This document shows, piece by piece, positions 11,783 through 22,759 of a DNA stretch of 64,000 nucleotides (position 1 is the first letter of the stretch; each line of letters starts with the position of its first letter). The notes beneath the pieces are model-generated. The model made no database searches. It worked only from the letters and a program-made list of their open reading frames with translations, and was not told where the DNA came from. Where the stretch lies: NCBI RefSeq assembly GCF_011386835.1, contig NC_088809.1, positions 7,253,704 through 7,317,703 on the forward strand, in the 5' to 3' direction. The position numbers and the translations under genes are program-made. Origin of the DNA: Chrysemys picta bellii. Its lineage: Eukaryota; Chordata; Testudines; Emydidae.

Positions 11783-12068
11783 GGGGCAGGTCTTCACTAC
11801 AGGGGGAGGGTCGATTTAAGATACGCAAATTCAGCTACGCGAATAGCGTAGCTGAATTCGACCTATCAGAGCCGACTTACCCCGCTGTGAGGACGGCGGC
11901 AAAATCAACCTCCGCGGCTCCCCGTCAACGGCGCTTACTCCCACCTCCGCTGGTGGAGTAAGCGCGTCGATTCAGGGATCGATTGTCGCGTCCCGACGAG
12001 ACGCGATAATTCGATCCCCGAGAGATCAATTTCTACCCGCCGATTCAGGCGGGTAGCGTAGACCTAGC
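11783..12068. mobile_element. Harbinger-like CpG-rich MITE, 286 bp, CTA duplication
   Basis: The left end ggggcaggtcttcactac pairs with the right end gtagcgtagacctagc. CTA flanks both sides (11780-11782, 12069-12071). The interior has nested inverted repeats, for example ttcagctacgcgaatagcgt followed by agctgaa, and a symmetric cgcgtc/gacgcg stem near 11988-12006. CpG density is far above the neighbourhood. That suggests a recent insertion in which methylated CpG has not yet decayed, or an element kept GC-rich by design. Confidence 0.75.
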
Positions 12069-13884
12069 CTAGGCTGGGACTTCTAATTCCCGTTTTAATC
12101 CTCCCTTGTCCATTTAGTCTTTGGTCAAGAATTAATGGTTTATTTCTAATGCTTTTCTGTATATAATGTAGAGGAAATGCTACGGCTGAACCAGGGGCTG
12201 TGTCAGAAAGCAGCAGCCTAGAAGGAAAACTGTCCCAAGAATACTTCATCACTGGTGTTTTCGTTCCCCGATTAAGCGTTGGTTTTTGGAAGGATTGAAA
12301 TGCCAAGCCAAGTAAATTTTAAGACCCACACCTGTTGGTATAAAGCAATATCTGTGGCACGCATCTTAGGGAAACATCTTTGCAGATAGCTTGAGAGAGA
12401 GAATGAACCTAGAATATGCTTTGTCACATGGTCCATAAAGGCAACTTCTCAGTGTATTGAGAATAGCTAGGAATAATGGTGAATGCTCAACTGTTCCAAG
12501 GGTGTTTGTCTAAATCACAGTTAAGGGAAGCTGGCTCAAGATAGCTCCCATATTAAACTGTTTTTAAAAGCAAACAGTAAAGACTCTCATGGGCTGATAT
12601 CCTCCCGCGGTGAGAATAATTCCAAGTTACTTCCCACTGCCACTTCTAAGGCTGTAGTACAGATATGCTCAAAAGAAAGGAAATTGCAGTTACATTGGAA
12701 TCCTGGGCCATCTTTGACTCACTCCAGCACCGGGCTTTGGGAATTGTCAGATGGCAGCAATCTAACTTCAGATTCCAACGTAAGAGTTTGGTGTGTGGGC
12801 GTAACAGGCAGAAGAATTTTCCTTCCTTGTACAGCACTGCACAATTGCAAGGGTGCATGGTATGGAGGGGAAAGATCATGCTCAACTGAAGCATCTGGTA
12901 TTAGCCACTGTCAAGAGACAAAAAAAACCCGCCAGGCTTGATGCAGCAGTGCTATGGCAAATATTAGATTCGGTGGGTGGAAATTCATGCCCCTGCCCCA
13001 TGAAGGGGGGTGGGGAGGATGGGGCAAGCTCAAGGCCTAAGCACTATGTAAGTCCCACTTAAGTTTTCTTTTGAGAGTGTAAGTGGAGACCCCTCGTGAG
13101 TGAGAGTGGGTCTTGTGCTGGGCCTCTATGCAGGAGTAAATTCCACCCTCTGAGTACAGCTCTCCAGGTCAGGAGCCCATTGAAATCCAGTTCAGCAGGC
13201 AATGGCTATAAACGGGAGCTCAAGGGTTAAAATCAAAACACAAAGAAAATCTAGCTAAAAGTATTGCCCAGATCACATGCTGTCTCTCTGGTTTACTATC
13301 AATGGGAAGTTCACTCTCTCATTCCAACAATGTTTTATATTGACATAAACCTTTACCCAGGCTGGTTGCTTAATTTGTTGAAATGATAAACCTTTTAAAG
13401 ATATTTCCTTGGATAGCAGAGGCTACCACTTGGATTAGCAAAGCCAGAGGCATTGTCATGTAGGAGGCTTGGGGTTTGTGTGTGTATAAGGTGTTGTTTT
13501 TTAATCTCTGCTCTCTTTTCCATTGGGGACATGGTATCAGTGGCAAGGGATCACACATTCTTTGACTGAGCTCTTCAGTTCAGGGCATGGGACAGATATA
13601 ATCTTCACTCAGTGATACACTATTTTGACACTGTAAATTTATTGCGAGGCCTATTGGGACAGGCCTATGCTTTTGTGAGGAAAAAGCCAGTGAAGGCCAC
13701 GTTCAGTCAGATGAGCTAAATCATAGGTTGATGAGGACTGGGAGGAAGGGTTGCAGAGGGGGTACCCTCCTTAACCTGATGCTGCTGAGGATGAAACATG
13801 ATTATATCAGGGACCCTTGCCTCATAAGTAAGTTTGTGCCAATGTAACATCTGTAAGCAGCTCCTTATGACAAAGTTATGACCA
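12069..13884. other. Mostly unassigned stretch
   Basis: No gene is supported. A short piece at about 12886-12930 (aagcatctggtattagccac followed by tgtcaagagaca) resembles the 3' region of a CR1-related sauropsid element, but it is too short to classify. Confidence 0.4.
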
Positions 13885-14125
13885 GCGTTACAAGTCTCAT
13901 GTTTTTATTACGAGTGTCACAATATTTGTTTTTACATAAAAGTACGTTTTTAGCCTTCGTGGTTGGAGAGAAAAGCTTGAAAATGTGACCCAAGTAGCCC
14001 CTAAAGCACATAAAACAAAAGACAAATGAACCCAAAATGTATCCTTTTTTAAAATCTTATAATTTTTAAGCCACTCTCGTGACCTCTTGTGAATTTTGAT
14101 CACTTGAGATTGGAAATACTGCCCC
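13885..14125 (+). repeat. Unclassified dispersed repeat ('aatctcatgattt' family)
   Basis: The segment has gttacaagtctcatg, then gttggagagaaaagcttgaa, then cttataatttttaagccactctcgtgac. The second half of this layout (long A/T runs around a 'cgtgag/ctcgtg' motif) recurs at 49445-49692. I believe this is a common turtle interspersed repeat, but I cannot name it. Confidence 0.45.
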
Positions 14126-15744
14126 AGGGAACTGTTCTGAGGTGTACAAACTAGTAAAAAGGAAACAAAGCTGAGTTCAAAGCACACGCAAAGCCAAACT
14201 GTGCTGTGGATCTGTTCAGGTTATGGTTACTTTGTGGGAAGACTTTAAAGCCCCTCACGAGCACAATACGCTCTGTCTTCTGATGGTGGAGGTGGCATGC
14301 ACAGCCAGAAGTAACTGGCAGTGTGTGTTGTAGGACTGGCCTTCCCTCTATACTGGTTGGCAAAAACGCATTCTAGTTTCTAGTGTTCTTTGCATCCTGG
14401 CTATATCCCCTGAGGTGTGGGATGAGCTGGGAATGAAAAATTAAAATGTTTTTTTTAATGTATGTAACAAATTCATGCATTTGGTGACTTCTAAATTGTC
14501 AGTACAATGTATGCCACAACACTTGCACATCACAATACCAGCATGGATAGAACTTCTATCCTTCTGCTCCAAAAGCATTTGGGCTAGAGGAGAATCTCCA
14601 TTAGCTATTAGCCATATAGGGGCTATGACAGTTAAAGCAGCAGTTCCAAGTAGGACAGGGCAGTGATTTACATTCACGCAACCAGTTTGTTACAATGTGA
14701 ATATGTTTTTTAATGTGGATTGACCAATGTCAAGGGCGTTCTGTCGGTGAGAGATACAGACCAATTGTCTTTCTCCACATCCTTGTAGTACATATACTCA
14801 GACACACAAGCACATTTGTGTACTATATGTTCACATGCGGGGCTAAGTGGAAAACAAAGAAGCATATAAATGAGTTCTTCCTTGTCTCTGCAAGGCCAGA
14901 AACGAAAGTTGAGTTTGGCTTGTTTCAGAAGCACAATCCCCTAGGAGGTAGGGAATGGTTATTAAGAAGCCCGGAAAGCCGTGTCTAACCTTGAGTAAGT
15001 GTTTTCTTGTTGTCAACCAAAGATCTAAAGAAAATCCTGATGAGAATACATGGCAGAGACATATATTATAGTTGGAGCTTTTTATCTCACACATGTGACT
15101 TTGCCTATCATGAACTGTACGTTTTTATTCTCACTAGTGGGACAAAACTACATCCCACTGCAGCATATATCAACAGGAAGAACATTGTACCTTCTTTGCA
15201 TTAATATAAATAGCTGTTTAGGACTGATTCCTTGGCCAGATACTCTCATCTCACCTGTCCTTCATCTACTATATTTGGCATGTAGCTCAGGTTTGGTTTA
15301 TTTAGAGCCAGGATAAAGCAGCTTTTACATATTAAAGGTGCATTTTAAAAGAGCATTTTCTATTCTAATTTGGGGGGAATGGAGCTCTTTAGGGCATTCA
15401 GGGAATGATGTCCATCTGATTTACATTTCCCCTGTTGGAGCAGAGCTGCATACGCATATTAGAATGTAAATAATAGTGATGGATACATGTATCTTTAAAA
15501 GATCCATTTTCCCTTTTGACTAAGGAGTCCAGGAGAGGAGAGAGAACGTAGATCACTTTTACAGGTGAGAAATCAATCTTCTAAGACAATGTACATGACG
15601 GGTGTGCTAACCCCTCCTTTACAAGGAGCTGATAGCTGGAGAAAGGATACTAAGTTACTAAAGAACTTGTATTTAATGTAAGGATTGACTTGTCAAATGC
15701 ATATCATTTATAATAATAATACTTAACCCTTAAGTAGCACTTTT
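14126..15744. other. Unassigned non-coding stretch
   Basis: No gene or repeat could be supported. Overlapping open frames on both strands at 14441-15316 are under 100 codons and lack a family signature. Confidence 0.4.
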
Positions 15745-15932
15745 CATCAACAGATCTCAAAGCGCTTTACAAAGGAGGTCAGTATCATTAGACCCATTTT
15801 ATAGATGGGGAAACTGAGGCCCACAGCAATTAAGTGATTTGCCCAAGGTCATTCTGCAGGCCAGTGGCAAGCTGGGAATAGAACTCAGGTCTCCTGGGTC
15901 CCAGTCCAGTGCACTATTCGCTAAGCCGTATA
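15745..15932 (-). repeat. MIR-type CORE-SINE, antisense, well preserved
   Basis: The plus strand reads tctcaaagcgctttacaaag, then ttatagatggggaaactgag, tgatttgcccaaggtcattc, gggaatagaactcaggtctc and tccagtgcactattcgctaa. This is the full antisense order of tail, core and tRNA-derived head (head at the right). It is one of the best preserved MIR copies in the window. Confidence 0.85.
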
Positions 15933-16069
15933 ATTAAGCATTCTCTGGTGTATAGGATGTTAGCAAAAAGCCTCTGCCATTCTAGGACTTAAACAGCACC
16001 CTATTTGGATGATTTGATTAAGTTGGTGACAATTTCACCTGTTCTAAAACATTGTCTTGCTATTGCTAC

Positions 16070-16240
16070 TCTGTCCTCCCTCCCTCTGACCACTCATTTG
16101 TCTTGCCCACCTGTTATGTCCTGTCACTTAAACTGTAAGCTCCTTGGGGCTAGCATGATCACTTCTTATGTCTGTACAGTGCCTAACACAGCGGGGCCCC
16201 AACTTAACTGAAACTTTAGGTGCTACCTCAGAACAAATAA
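16070..16240 (+). repeat. L2-type 3' tail, sense
   Basis: The motifs ttaaactgtaagctccttgg, gtctgtacagtgcctaacac and agcggggcccc occur in the L2-tail order. The copy ends in an A-rich aacaaataat. Confidence 0.7.
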
Positions 16241-16496
16241 TCTTTCTCCTCCTCTTCAAATAGGGTTATCTATAAAGTCATGCTTGCATCCTTTAGGGCC
16301 ATATAATGACACAATGGAAACTTTGCTACAGGTTGGGGGCAGTTTGAGGCTGTTAGAATGTTGTGATTGTCAAAAGGCACCAGTTACATTCTGTGTTCCT
16401 GTCACATGGACAAAGAGTATAATCCAGCAGAAAAGGAACTGTGGGACTCCCCATCTTGGAGAGCAGACGCGGGGGAAACTATTTGAACTATAAAAA

Positions 16497-16740
16497 AAAA
16501 CGAGAAGTCCTTGTGGCACCTTAGAGACTAACAAATGTATTTGGGCGTACGCTTTCGTGGGCTAGAACCCACTTCATCAGATGTATGAAGTGAAGAATAC
16601 AGGAGCAGGTATAAATACATGAAAGGATGGGGGTTGCTTTACCAAGTCAGTCAGTCTAACGAGATAAATCACTTAACAGCAGGAGACCAAGGGAGGAAAA
16701 ATAACTTTTTGAAGTGGTAAGAGAGTGGCCCATTACCAAA
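16497..16740 (-). mobile_element. Penelope-like element 3' end, antisense
   Basis: The plus strand shows agtccttgtggcaccttaga, gactaacaaatgtatttggg, gtacgctttcgtgggctaga and acccacttcatcagatg, then ataaatacatgaaagg and agtcagtctaacgagat. These are the reverse complement of the 3' UTR of the PLE copies at 26303 and 55677. The coding region is absent through 5' truncation. The family is the same but the subfamily differs from the 55677 copy. Confidence 0.75.
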
Positions 16741-16899
16741 ATGGGAGCTATGTGAATAACCGGGGGGAGGGAATTCTGTGAATGTTCATTTGACTTCAGA
16801 TTAAAATTTCTATTAGACCCCATTAAACTGTACTTCTCGTGTTCTCACTCTGTCAATATTTGAGCTTCAGTAGCGCAAAAGTAGATGAAAAACCATTTT

Positions 16900-17080
16900 G
16901 AAGCTCAGCTGTACCCAGGGAGAGGGTATGAAATCCTATCCCCATTTAGCAGGCTTTGGAAACCTATGGACGGACAGAGTAAATGACTTAACCATGGTTA
17001 CAAAGAAAGATTGTGGCAGAACTGGGAATAAATTCTGGTTCTTCTGAGTCTCTGTCCATTGCCTTAACCATGGGAAAGAG
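16900..17080 (-). repeat. MIR-type SINE, antisense
   Basis: The plus strand reads atccccatttagcaggcttt, then agtaaatgacttaaccatgg, ttgtggcagaactgggaata and ccattgccttaaccatgg. This is the antisense order of a diverged MIR core and head. Confidence 0.65.
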
Positions 17081-17878
17081 GCAAAATTCAACAAATGGTG
17101 TTCTAGGCTATCTAAATGTGGTTCCTTTATTCTGCAAGGAATGTAAGCATATCATGCTCTCACTTGTTTATAAGCATTGGCAACAACCTAATAGAAGGAG
17201 GCATGTCCTGCCACTCCAGCTGGAAGGTGGTTACTACAACGGTGGAGGCAGCTGGGACGTCATGTGTAATAAATAAGTTAGGATGCTAGAGAATGTCCAA
17301 GTGGCCATATGTATCATTATAGACATGGTCCCATGCTCTGGGTTGGGGAATCACATAGAGCTCTTCCAGCAGTGATTATAAAGGTCTGAATATTGATGAG
17401 ATTTGGAAGCTTGGTTCAAGTGCTTTATCTTACGTCCAGATTTCTCATATCTGCTGAGCTGAGTCTAGAAGTCTTATCTGAGCAGGCTTTCTCATTCCGC
17501 TCAGCTCTGGAATCTTGAAGGGTAGGCACTGGGAGACATGGAAAGCTGAGGTTGGGATAAAGTTACCCTAAAATAACTCTTTTTTTGATTGAATTTGGAA
17601 CACGGGCTCAGAGAGAGAAGAGGCACGTTCTTGTTTTGGACCAGCTTGTTCATTTTCCTGACTCCCAGGTTGCATCCTGATAGTCTCAACAGGAGCCTGC
17701 AATGTGATAGATCGTGTAGATGATTGGTTGTTAAAAAGAGAATACCGGCTCAACAAAAAGGCAGCAATATTGGGCTGCAAACAAACCAAATGCCGGGATC
17801 ACTCATTTTTTGGAGAATGTGTTTTGTGTTACTTGCCAGTTACTGACCTAAAACCAGGCCAGGGAGCTTTGGGGAAAA
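17081..17878. other. Unassigned non-coding stretch
   Basis: I see no gene, RNA or named repeat here. Confidence 0.4.
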
Positions 17879-17886
17879 TATATGAG

Positions 17887-18022
17887 CAGTGGCATTGGAA
17901 CAATTTGTGTAGTGGGAGTGCTGGAAGCCATTGAACAAAACTGTAAATCTTGTATGTGATGGAAACCACTTCAAGCCAGGGGGTGCTACCGCATCCCCAG
18001 ACTCCTAGTTCCAGCATCCCTG
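17887..18022. mobile_element. hAT-type MITE, 136 bp, near-perfect 8-bp duplication
   Basis: The ends are cagtggcattggaac and gttccagcatccctg, an imperfect inverted repeat beginning CAG and ending CTG as in hAT elements. The flanks are tatatgag (17879-17886) and catatgag (18023-18030), 7 of 8 bases equal. The interior contains gagtgctggaagccattgaa, shared with the copy at 41355. There is no coding capacity. Confidence 0.7.
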
Positions 18023-18299
18023 CATATGAGATGCCCTTGTGTGCTGTGTGCTTTTGGTTCTTCTATTTTTGTTTATTGCTTGTAAAACTGCCTGGAAGGA
18101 ACAGCAGCAGGAGACTATTGCCAAGTTACGGCCTGATTGCAGCAAGGGCGGGCAAAGGTGAGTCATTTATGCCCGTGCAAAGTTAGCGTACCTGTCTGAT
18201 TTGGCAGCATTTCGCACCTACTTTGCACTAGTGGAAATGATGATCCCAGATGTAGGGCAATCGTGAATAGGGCCTCTGCTGTCATGTTGGATTTAAAGC

Positions 18300-18535
18300 T
18301 GGGTAAATTGTGGGTTTTTTTCGTTCATTGGCAATTTTGAAAAGTTTAAAAAAAAGAAATTTAAGTTGAACAAACTATTTGGTTTGACTTGAAATGAAAC
18401 TTCTTTTTAAATTTTGAGCATTTTAAAATATTTTAAATATTTTAATAACATTTTAAGGACATTTCAAGTTTTGCAAATGTTCTTGGTTTTGTTTTTTCCA
18501 ACACTCAAAATCATTCACCCATCTCTAGTTGGATA
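18300..18535 (+). repeat. A/T-rich dispersed repeat ending in 'cccatctctagtt'
   Basis: Runs of ttttgaaa, tttaaaa and aaatgaaac dominate, and the segment ends in cacccatctctagttgg. The stretches at 34640-34785 (ending cccatctctaattgg), 24183-24500 (beginning with the reverse complement, attagagatgtgcaaaac), 35590-35925 and 48165-48330 have the same texture. I infer an old interspersed family, unclassified. Confidence 0.45.
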
Positions 18536-19676
18536 AACCCGGAAATTCTGCAATAAATCCTGCCCTGGAGAGGGAGATTTGGGTCCAAACCTGAGTCTCT
18601 GGAGAACTTTTTCATTTGTCTTTTTGCCCCTGGCTACCGTCCCTCTGAACTGCAGAAGCACCAAGAAATGTGAAAATACTTTGATCTATTTTGGGGGGGA
18701 AATGAAATCAATGAAAGTCACTGGGCTTAGCCTTTTTTCCCCTCTGTTCTCCAGAGGGTCCACTTACAGCAGCAAAGCTCATTTCCTCCTTGAACCCAAT
18801 ATTCCCCACACTGAGTCAAAACTTCCTCAGAGAAGTGGTGCAGCAAATGGGTGGGGATGTGGAATAATTAGCCGGGGAAAGAAAAGTAAGAGGATGAACT
18901 GAGTTGATTATCTTGTTTCAGAGAAGCATGAAATTAAGCAATCAGGGGTTGAGGGAAATTAGGGGAAGTTTGCAGACCAAAATAAACAAACTCTCCAGTT
19001 TGGAGGAGAAGGCTGGGACGCAGGGCGAAGAAATTCTTTAATCTTCTTCATTCCTGAAAGCACAAACAACCCTGACATGAGAAAGTGATGCTCCAAACAG
19101 ACTCGCTTAGATAGGGAGAATGAATGAAGGTCTTACTGATGCTGTTAGTTTGAAAGAATTTGTCTTCAGAACATGCTTCTTATCAGTAAGGCTACAGAAT
19201 AGAATTTCTTAGATCTTTCTCTTTTTCTATCTATCTGTCTCTACCTCTCTTTCTTTGCTCTCATTTGTTTCCAGCAGTTCGTGGAAAGTTTCTAATTTAT
19301 GTTCTGAAATATGTCTAATTTTTTCTGGTGTATGTAGCTGTTGTATACTATGTGTGCCTATGTCTGTACTTTCCGTCTATAGAATGGCCAATAAATCTTC
19401 CATATAAATCCTTTTAGGTAGCCTGTTAATGAGTTATTTGGATTGTTATGGTTCTGATTCCGTCACCCTTACTCGTGTAAAGCAGTGCTTTACTCTGCAA
19501 GTAACTCCATTAATTCCAATGGGATTTCGTGTGGAATCAGAGAATGCAAAGGTCATAAAATCAGGCTTTTTAAAATTATTTTTTCATTGACTACTACCAA
19601 ACATTTGTATATGTATATGTAGGGCTTCAAGGCTTTTTCAATGCAAAAGTCAATGCAAGCAGGATTGTGCTCTAAC
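18536..19676. other. Unassigned non-coding stretch
   Basis: No gene is supported. A pyrimidine-rich, (TCTA)-like patch lies at about 19218-19260. Confidence 0.4.
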
Positions 19677-19679
19677 TCA

Positions 19680-19891
19680 GGGCTTGTCTTCATGTACAGC
19701 GCTGCGCTTTTACACCAACAGGCGAATTTCTCCCATTGGCGTAGTTAATCCACCTCCCCAAGAGGCGGTAGCTAGGTCAATGGGAGAAGCTCTCCTGCTG
19801 GCGTAGCGCTGTCTACACCGGGGCTTAGATCAGTATAACAAAGTCGTTCAGGGGTGTGGATTTTTCATATGTTTATAGTGTAGACCTGGCC
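19680..19891. mobile_element. Harbinger-like MITE, 212 bp, TCA duplication
   Basis: The left end is gggcttgtcttcatgtac and the right end atagtgtagacctggcc, whose reverse complement is ggccaggtctacactat. The flanks are TCA on both sides (19677-19679 and 19892-19894). Inside, tacagcgctgcgc is mirrored by gcgtagcgctgt and tcccattggcg by caatggga, giving a hairpin-rich element without genes. Confidence 0.75.
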
Positions 19892-20062
19892 TCAGCATGG
19901 AAAAGACAATTTCCCATTCCTCCAAAGAAATGGGCCTGAAATGAAACAGATTCTATCTCTTCTCTGGGGCAGTTCAGGTCTGGATCTGAGCGCCAGGACT
20001 CAGCCTCCACCCGGCACAGAAACAAGACACAGCACTGCAGTTGAAGAAAGAGAGGTTGTGGG

Positions 20063-20270
20063 CAGGGCCGGCTCCAGGCACCAGCTTGTCAAGCAGGTGC
20101 TTGGGGCAGCCACTCCGGAGAGGGGCGGCACGTCCAGCTATTTGGCGGCAATTCGGCGAACGGTCCCTCACTCCGGCTCGGAGCGAAGGACCTCCCACCG
20201 AATTGCCGCCGCAGATCGCGGCTTTTTTTTTTGGCTGCTTGAGGCAGCCAAAACCCTGGAGCCGGCCCTG
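20063..20270. mobile_element. hAT-type MITE, 208 bp, near-perfect 8-bp duplication
   Basis: The ends cagggccggctccagg and cctggagccggccctg match over the first 13 bases as inverted repeats. The flanks are gttgtggg (20055-20062) and gttgtcgg (20271-20278), 7 of 8 equal. Internal cggcggcaatt-like motifs appear in both orientations. The GC- and CpG-rich body contrasts with its surroundings and resembles the 51434 element in composition. Confidence 0.75.
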
Positions 20271-20385
20271 GTTGTCGGGAGATGAATGATGTGAATAGCA
20301 TTATTCAAGGGATATTTTTAAGCAGGAGGCTGTAATCTTACTAATGGTAACAAAGGGGAGGGAGGCTGGCTATCTGCCTAGCAAA

Positions 20386-20525
20386 GGGCTTGTCTAGACA
20401 AACAGTAAGCATGCAGCAGGCTGGGGTGTAAATCTACCTCATGCTAGCCAGCCGTGCACTCAGTGTCCACTAAAAGTTCCCTAGGGCTCTTTGATCTCCT
20501 CCACTTTCAAAGCCAAGACACTATT
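20386..20525 (+). mobile_element. Partial MITE with 'gggcttgtctagac' left end
   Basis: The segment starts gggcttgtctagacaaacag, a terminus like those of the Harbinger-like copies. It continues with aggctggggtgtaaatctac and ctaaaagttccctagggctc. No matching right terminus could be found, so I treat it as a truncated copy of a longer related element. Confidence 0.5.
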
Positions 20526-21688
20526 TCAGCTCGGTCTGTATGTATTTTGGTTTTTAAAACATTCATACATGGAATATCTGCCCCGGGCTCTGTGTGCCCC
20601 TGCCAGTATTTAAAACACGGAATAATCAACTATTGCACAGGGCTTCTAAAGTCAATTGGTAGCCAATATTGCCATTTTGCAATTAACAAATTAATGTGTT
20701 GCTTTAAAATTGTAAGTGGCAGCCAAATGCTATAGGAAAGAGTCATTAAATTTTTAGAACATAGTGCTGGGTATACCCCCAAAAAAACTGCCCCCCCCCC
20801 CTTTCCAACCTTCCTGGCCGGTTTCTGCAGAGAAGCTGCTTTGGAGCCTCTGTTAGGAGTGGAATTTAGGGAAAGGAGCTGTCCTCACCTAGCAACCAGG
20901 GAAGGAAATCTTCCTTCATCAACCAGCAAGTCCATCATAATGAACAGAGTGTCTTTGATTAAACAATGCCCTCTCCCCACATGGAACCCCATCCCATTTC
21001 CTCTCCTGGTATGGAAGGTGGCCGTCATGCGACAGAGCATGCGCTGGTAGTAAACTGACTTTAACACAAGGGGACGTTTCTCAGAGACTGACTGACAACA
21101 TGAATGAAGCAGATCAACGTCAAATGTAAAGGCACTGGCTTTCCTCTGCTCAGATCACAGTCATATACCGACTCTGAATCATGAGCCTTGCAACCAGCAG
21201 GCATAAATTCATACTATACAGATGAGAACAGTGCCTCGGAGACAGAACATCTATCTCTTTTGCACTTATCTGCCACCATGACACAAACAATCAGGGATGA
21301 TTCTCTGGCACAACAAACAGCCAAGTATCTTCTTTGTCTTTGCCTCAAAGGAAACACCATAACACATCTTTTTGCCCTATACCTTTATTACTTACTTTTG
21401 TTCAATAATCTTCCTGCCCAGTACACCTCTGTGTTCCAGGGTCGGGCCACATAAATATATCTACCCTGTGCATGGTGTCTGAGCAATATACAGCCAGGTA
21501 TTAAAGGGGGAGAGAGAACACACAGTCAGTCAGAGGGGCTTAAACAGTCCACACCAATCTAGGGCTCAGACACAAATCTCCAGTTCCATCCAGGATTTAC
21601 TTTTCTCTTCTGTCAGGGACTCTTGATTTTTGGTCAATGGAACAGAGGAACATTGTATGCTATTTAGGAGTCTTAGCTATATATATAT
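20526..21688. other. Unassigned stretch upstream of the palindrome
   Basis: No gene or named repeat is visible. A C-rich homopolymer lies near 20791-20802. At 21669-21679 the 11-mer agtcttagcta is an exact copy of the centre of the palindrome that follows. Confidence 0.45.
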
Positions 21689-22044
21689 AGGAGGAAGCAG
21701 AAGGCTGAATGGACATAGTGACCTTCGTGTGGAACAGGTCCCTTTCAGGAATTTTGGTTGCACAGACATACATCATGGTTTCAGGTAGGAGAGAGAGAGA
21801 GAGAGTGTGTGTGTGTGTAGAGCTGAGAGGTTCCGTGTATATATATATATATATATATAGTCTTAGCTAAGACTATATATATATATATATATATACACGG
21901 AACCTCTCAGCTCTACACACACACACACTCTCTCTCTCTCTCTCCTACCTGAAACCATGATGTATGTCTGTGCAACCAAAATTCCTGAAAGGGACCTGTT
22001 CCACACGAAGGTCACTATGTCCATTCAGCCTTCTGCTTCCTCCT
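21689..22044. repeat. Perfect 356-bp palindrome (two 178-bp arms, no spacer)
   Basis: The left arm 21689-21866 and right arm 21867-22044 are exact reverse complements. Position p pairs with 43733 minus p; I checked the outer ends, the arm bodies, the GA, GT and AT microsatellite boundaries and the centre. The centre is agtcttag/ctaagact with no spacer. Each arm holds, from outside in, a unique segment of about 100 bp, (GA)n, (GT)n, a short unique segment and (AT)n. The arms show no divergence. The DNA could extrude a cruciform, and a transcript would fold into a 178-bp duplex. It may be a recent template-switch inverted duplication or a fold-back artefact of library or assembly. Confidence 0.95.
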
Positions 22045-22284
22045 GCTAGCACATATCTTATGGCCCCGTTCACCTCGCAGTGTTGACAATGGCCCCTATA
22101 AAGCGCAGCACTGTTAAGTGTTTCCCTGCTGGTCATTTTACCAGAAATATGTAGCTGTTCTGGGATTGTAGAAGGAGCTTATGTTTGTGGGCAGAATCTG
22201 AGTTGAGTCGTCTCTGGCCTTGCTCACAAGACTTAATTGAGTGGTCTGGGGCTTGATGGCATTTATGTAGTAGGGAAGAATTTC

Positions 22285-22361
22285 CTCCAATGCTGGAATG
22301 AAATTTTCTGGCCAGGAGGTCAGACTAGATAATCATAGTGGTCCCTTCTGGTCTTAAAATC
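22285..22361 (+). mobile_element. CR1-type 3' tail, sense
   Basis: The motifs aggaggtcagactagataat and catagtggtcccttctggtc form the CR1 3' terminal block. The 3' end runs into the MITE at 22365, so the copy ends at or inside the insertion point. The unassigned DNA at 22190-22284 may be its upstream part. Confidence 0.65.
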
Positions 22362-22364
22362 TAA

Positions 22365-22756
22365 GGGCTTGGTCTATGGACATTTTTTCTACTGCTATAA
22401 CTGTGGGCTAGGGGCGTGATTTGTTTTATTGTTATACTGTACAACCGTTAGTGTGAGCGCCGTTATATTGGTATAAAGGTGTCTTATACCAGTATAGCTT
22501 ATTCCCCTTTCCATACAGAAAAAATTATACCAGTCTAAAGCACAATTATACCCACATAAGCGTCCACGCTAGGGGTTTGCACCAGTATTACTGTACCGGG
22601 ATCGTTAATGTAGTACAGCTTTCTAGTATAGACAAGACCTTACTCCAGTATAAGCACTTTTATACCAGTATAACTGTATTCACAGTAGCAGGGTTGTACC
22701 ACTTAAACTATACCAGTGAAATTAAAGCAGTGCAACTTTTGTGTCTAGCCAAGGCC
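22365..22756. mobile_element. Harbinger-like MITE, 392 bp, TAA duplication, nested in a CR1 tail
   Basis: The left end is gggcttggtctatggac and the right end gtgtctagccaaggcc (reverse complement ggccttggctagacac). TAA flanks both sides (22362-22364 and 22757-22759). Many internal copies of 'tataccagtata' or 'actgtac' in both orientations give a hairpin-rich body. It inserted at the end of the CR1 3' tail. Confidence 0.75.
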
Positions 22757-22759
22757 TAA

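Noticed and set aside
21689..22044. A hairpin MITE as explanation for the palindrome
   Set aside because: MITE arms normally diverge and are flanked by target duplications. Here the arms are identical, contain long microsatellites, and no duplication or shared family terminus is present.
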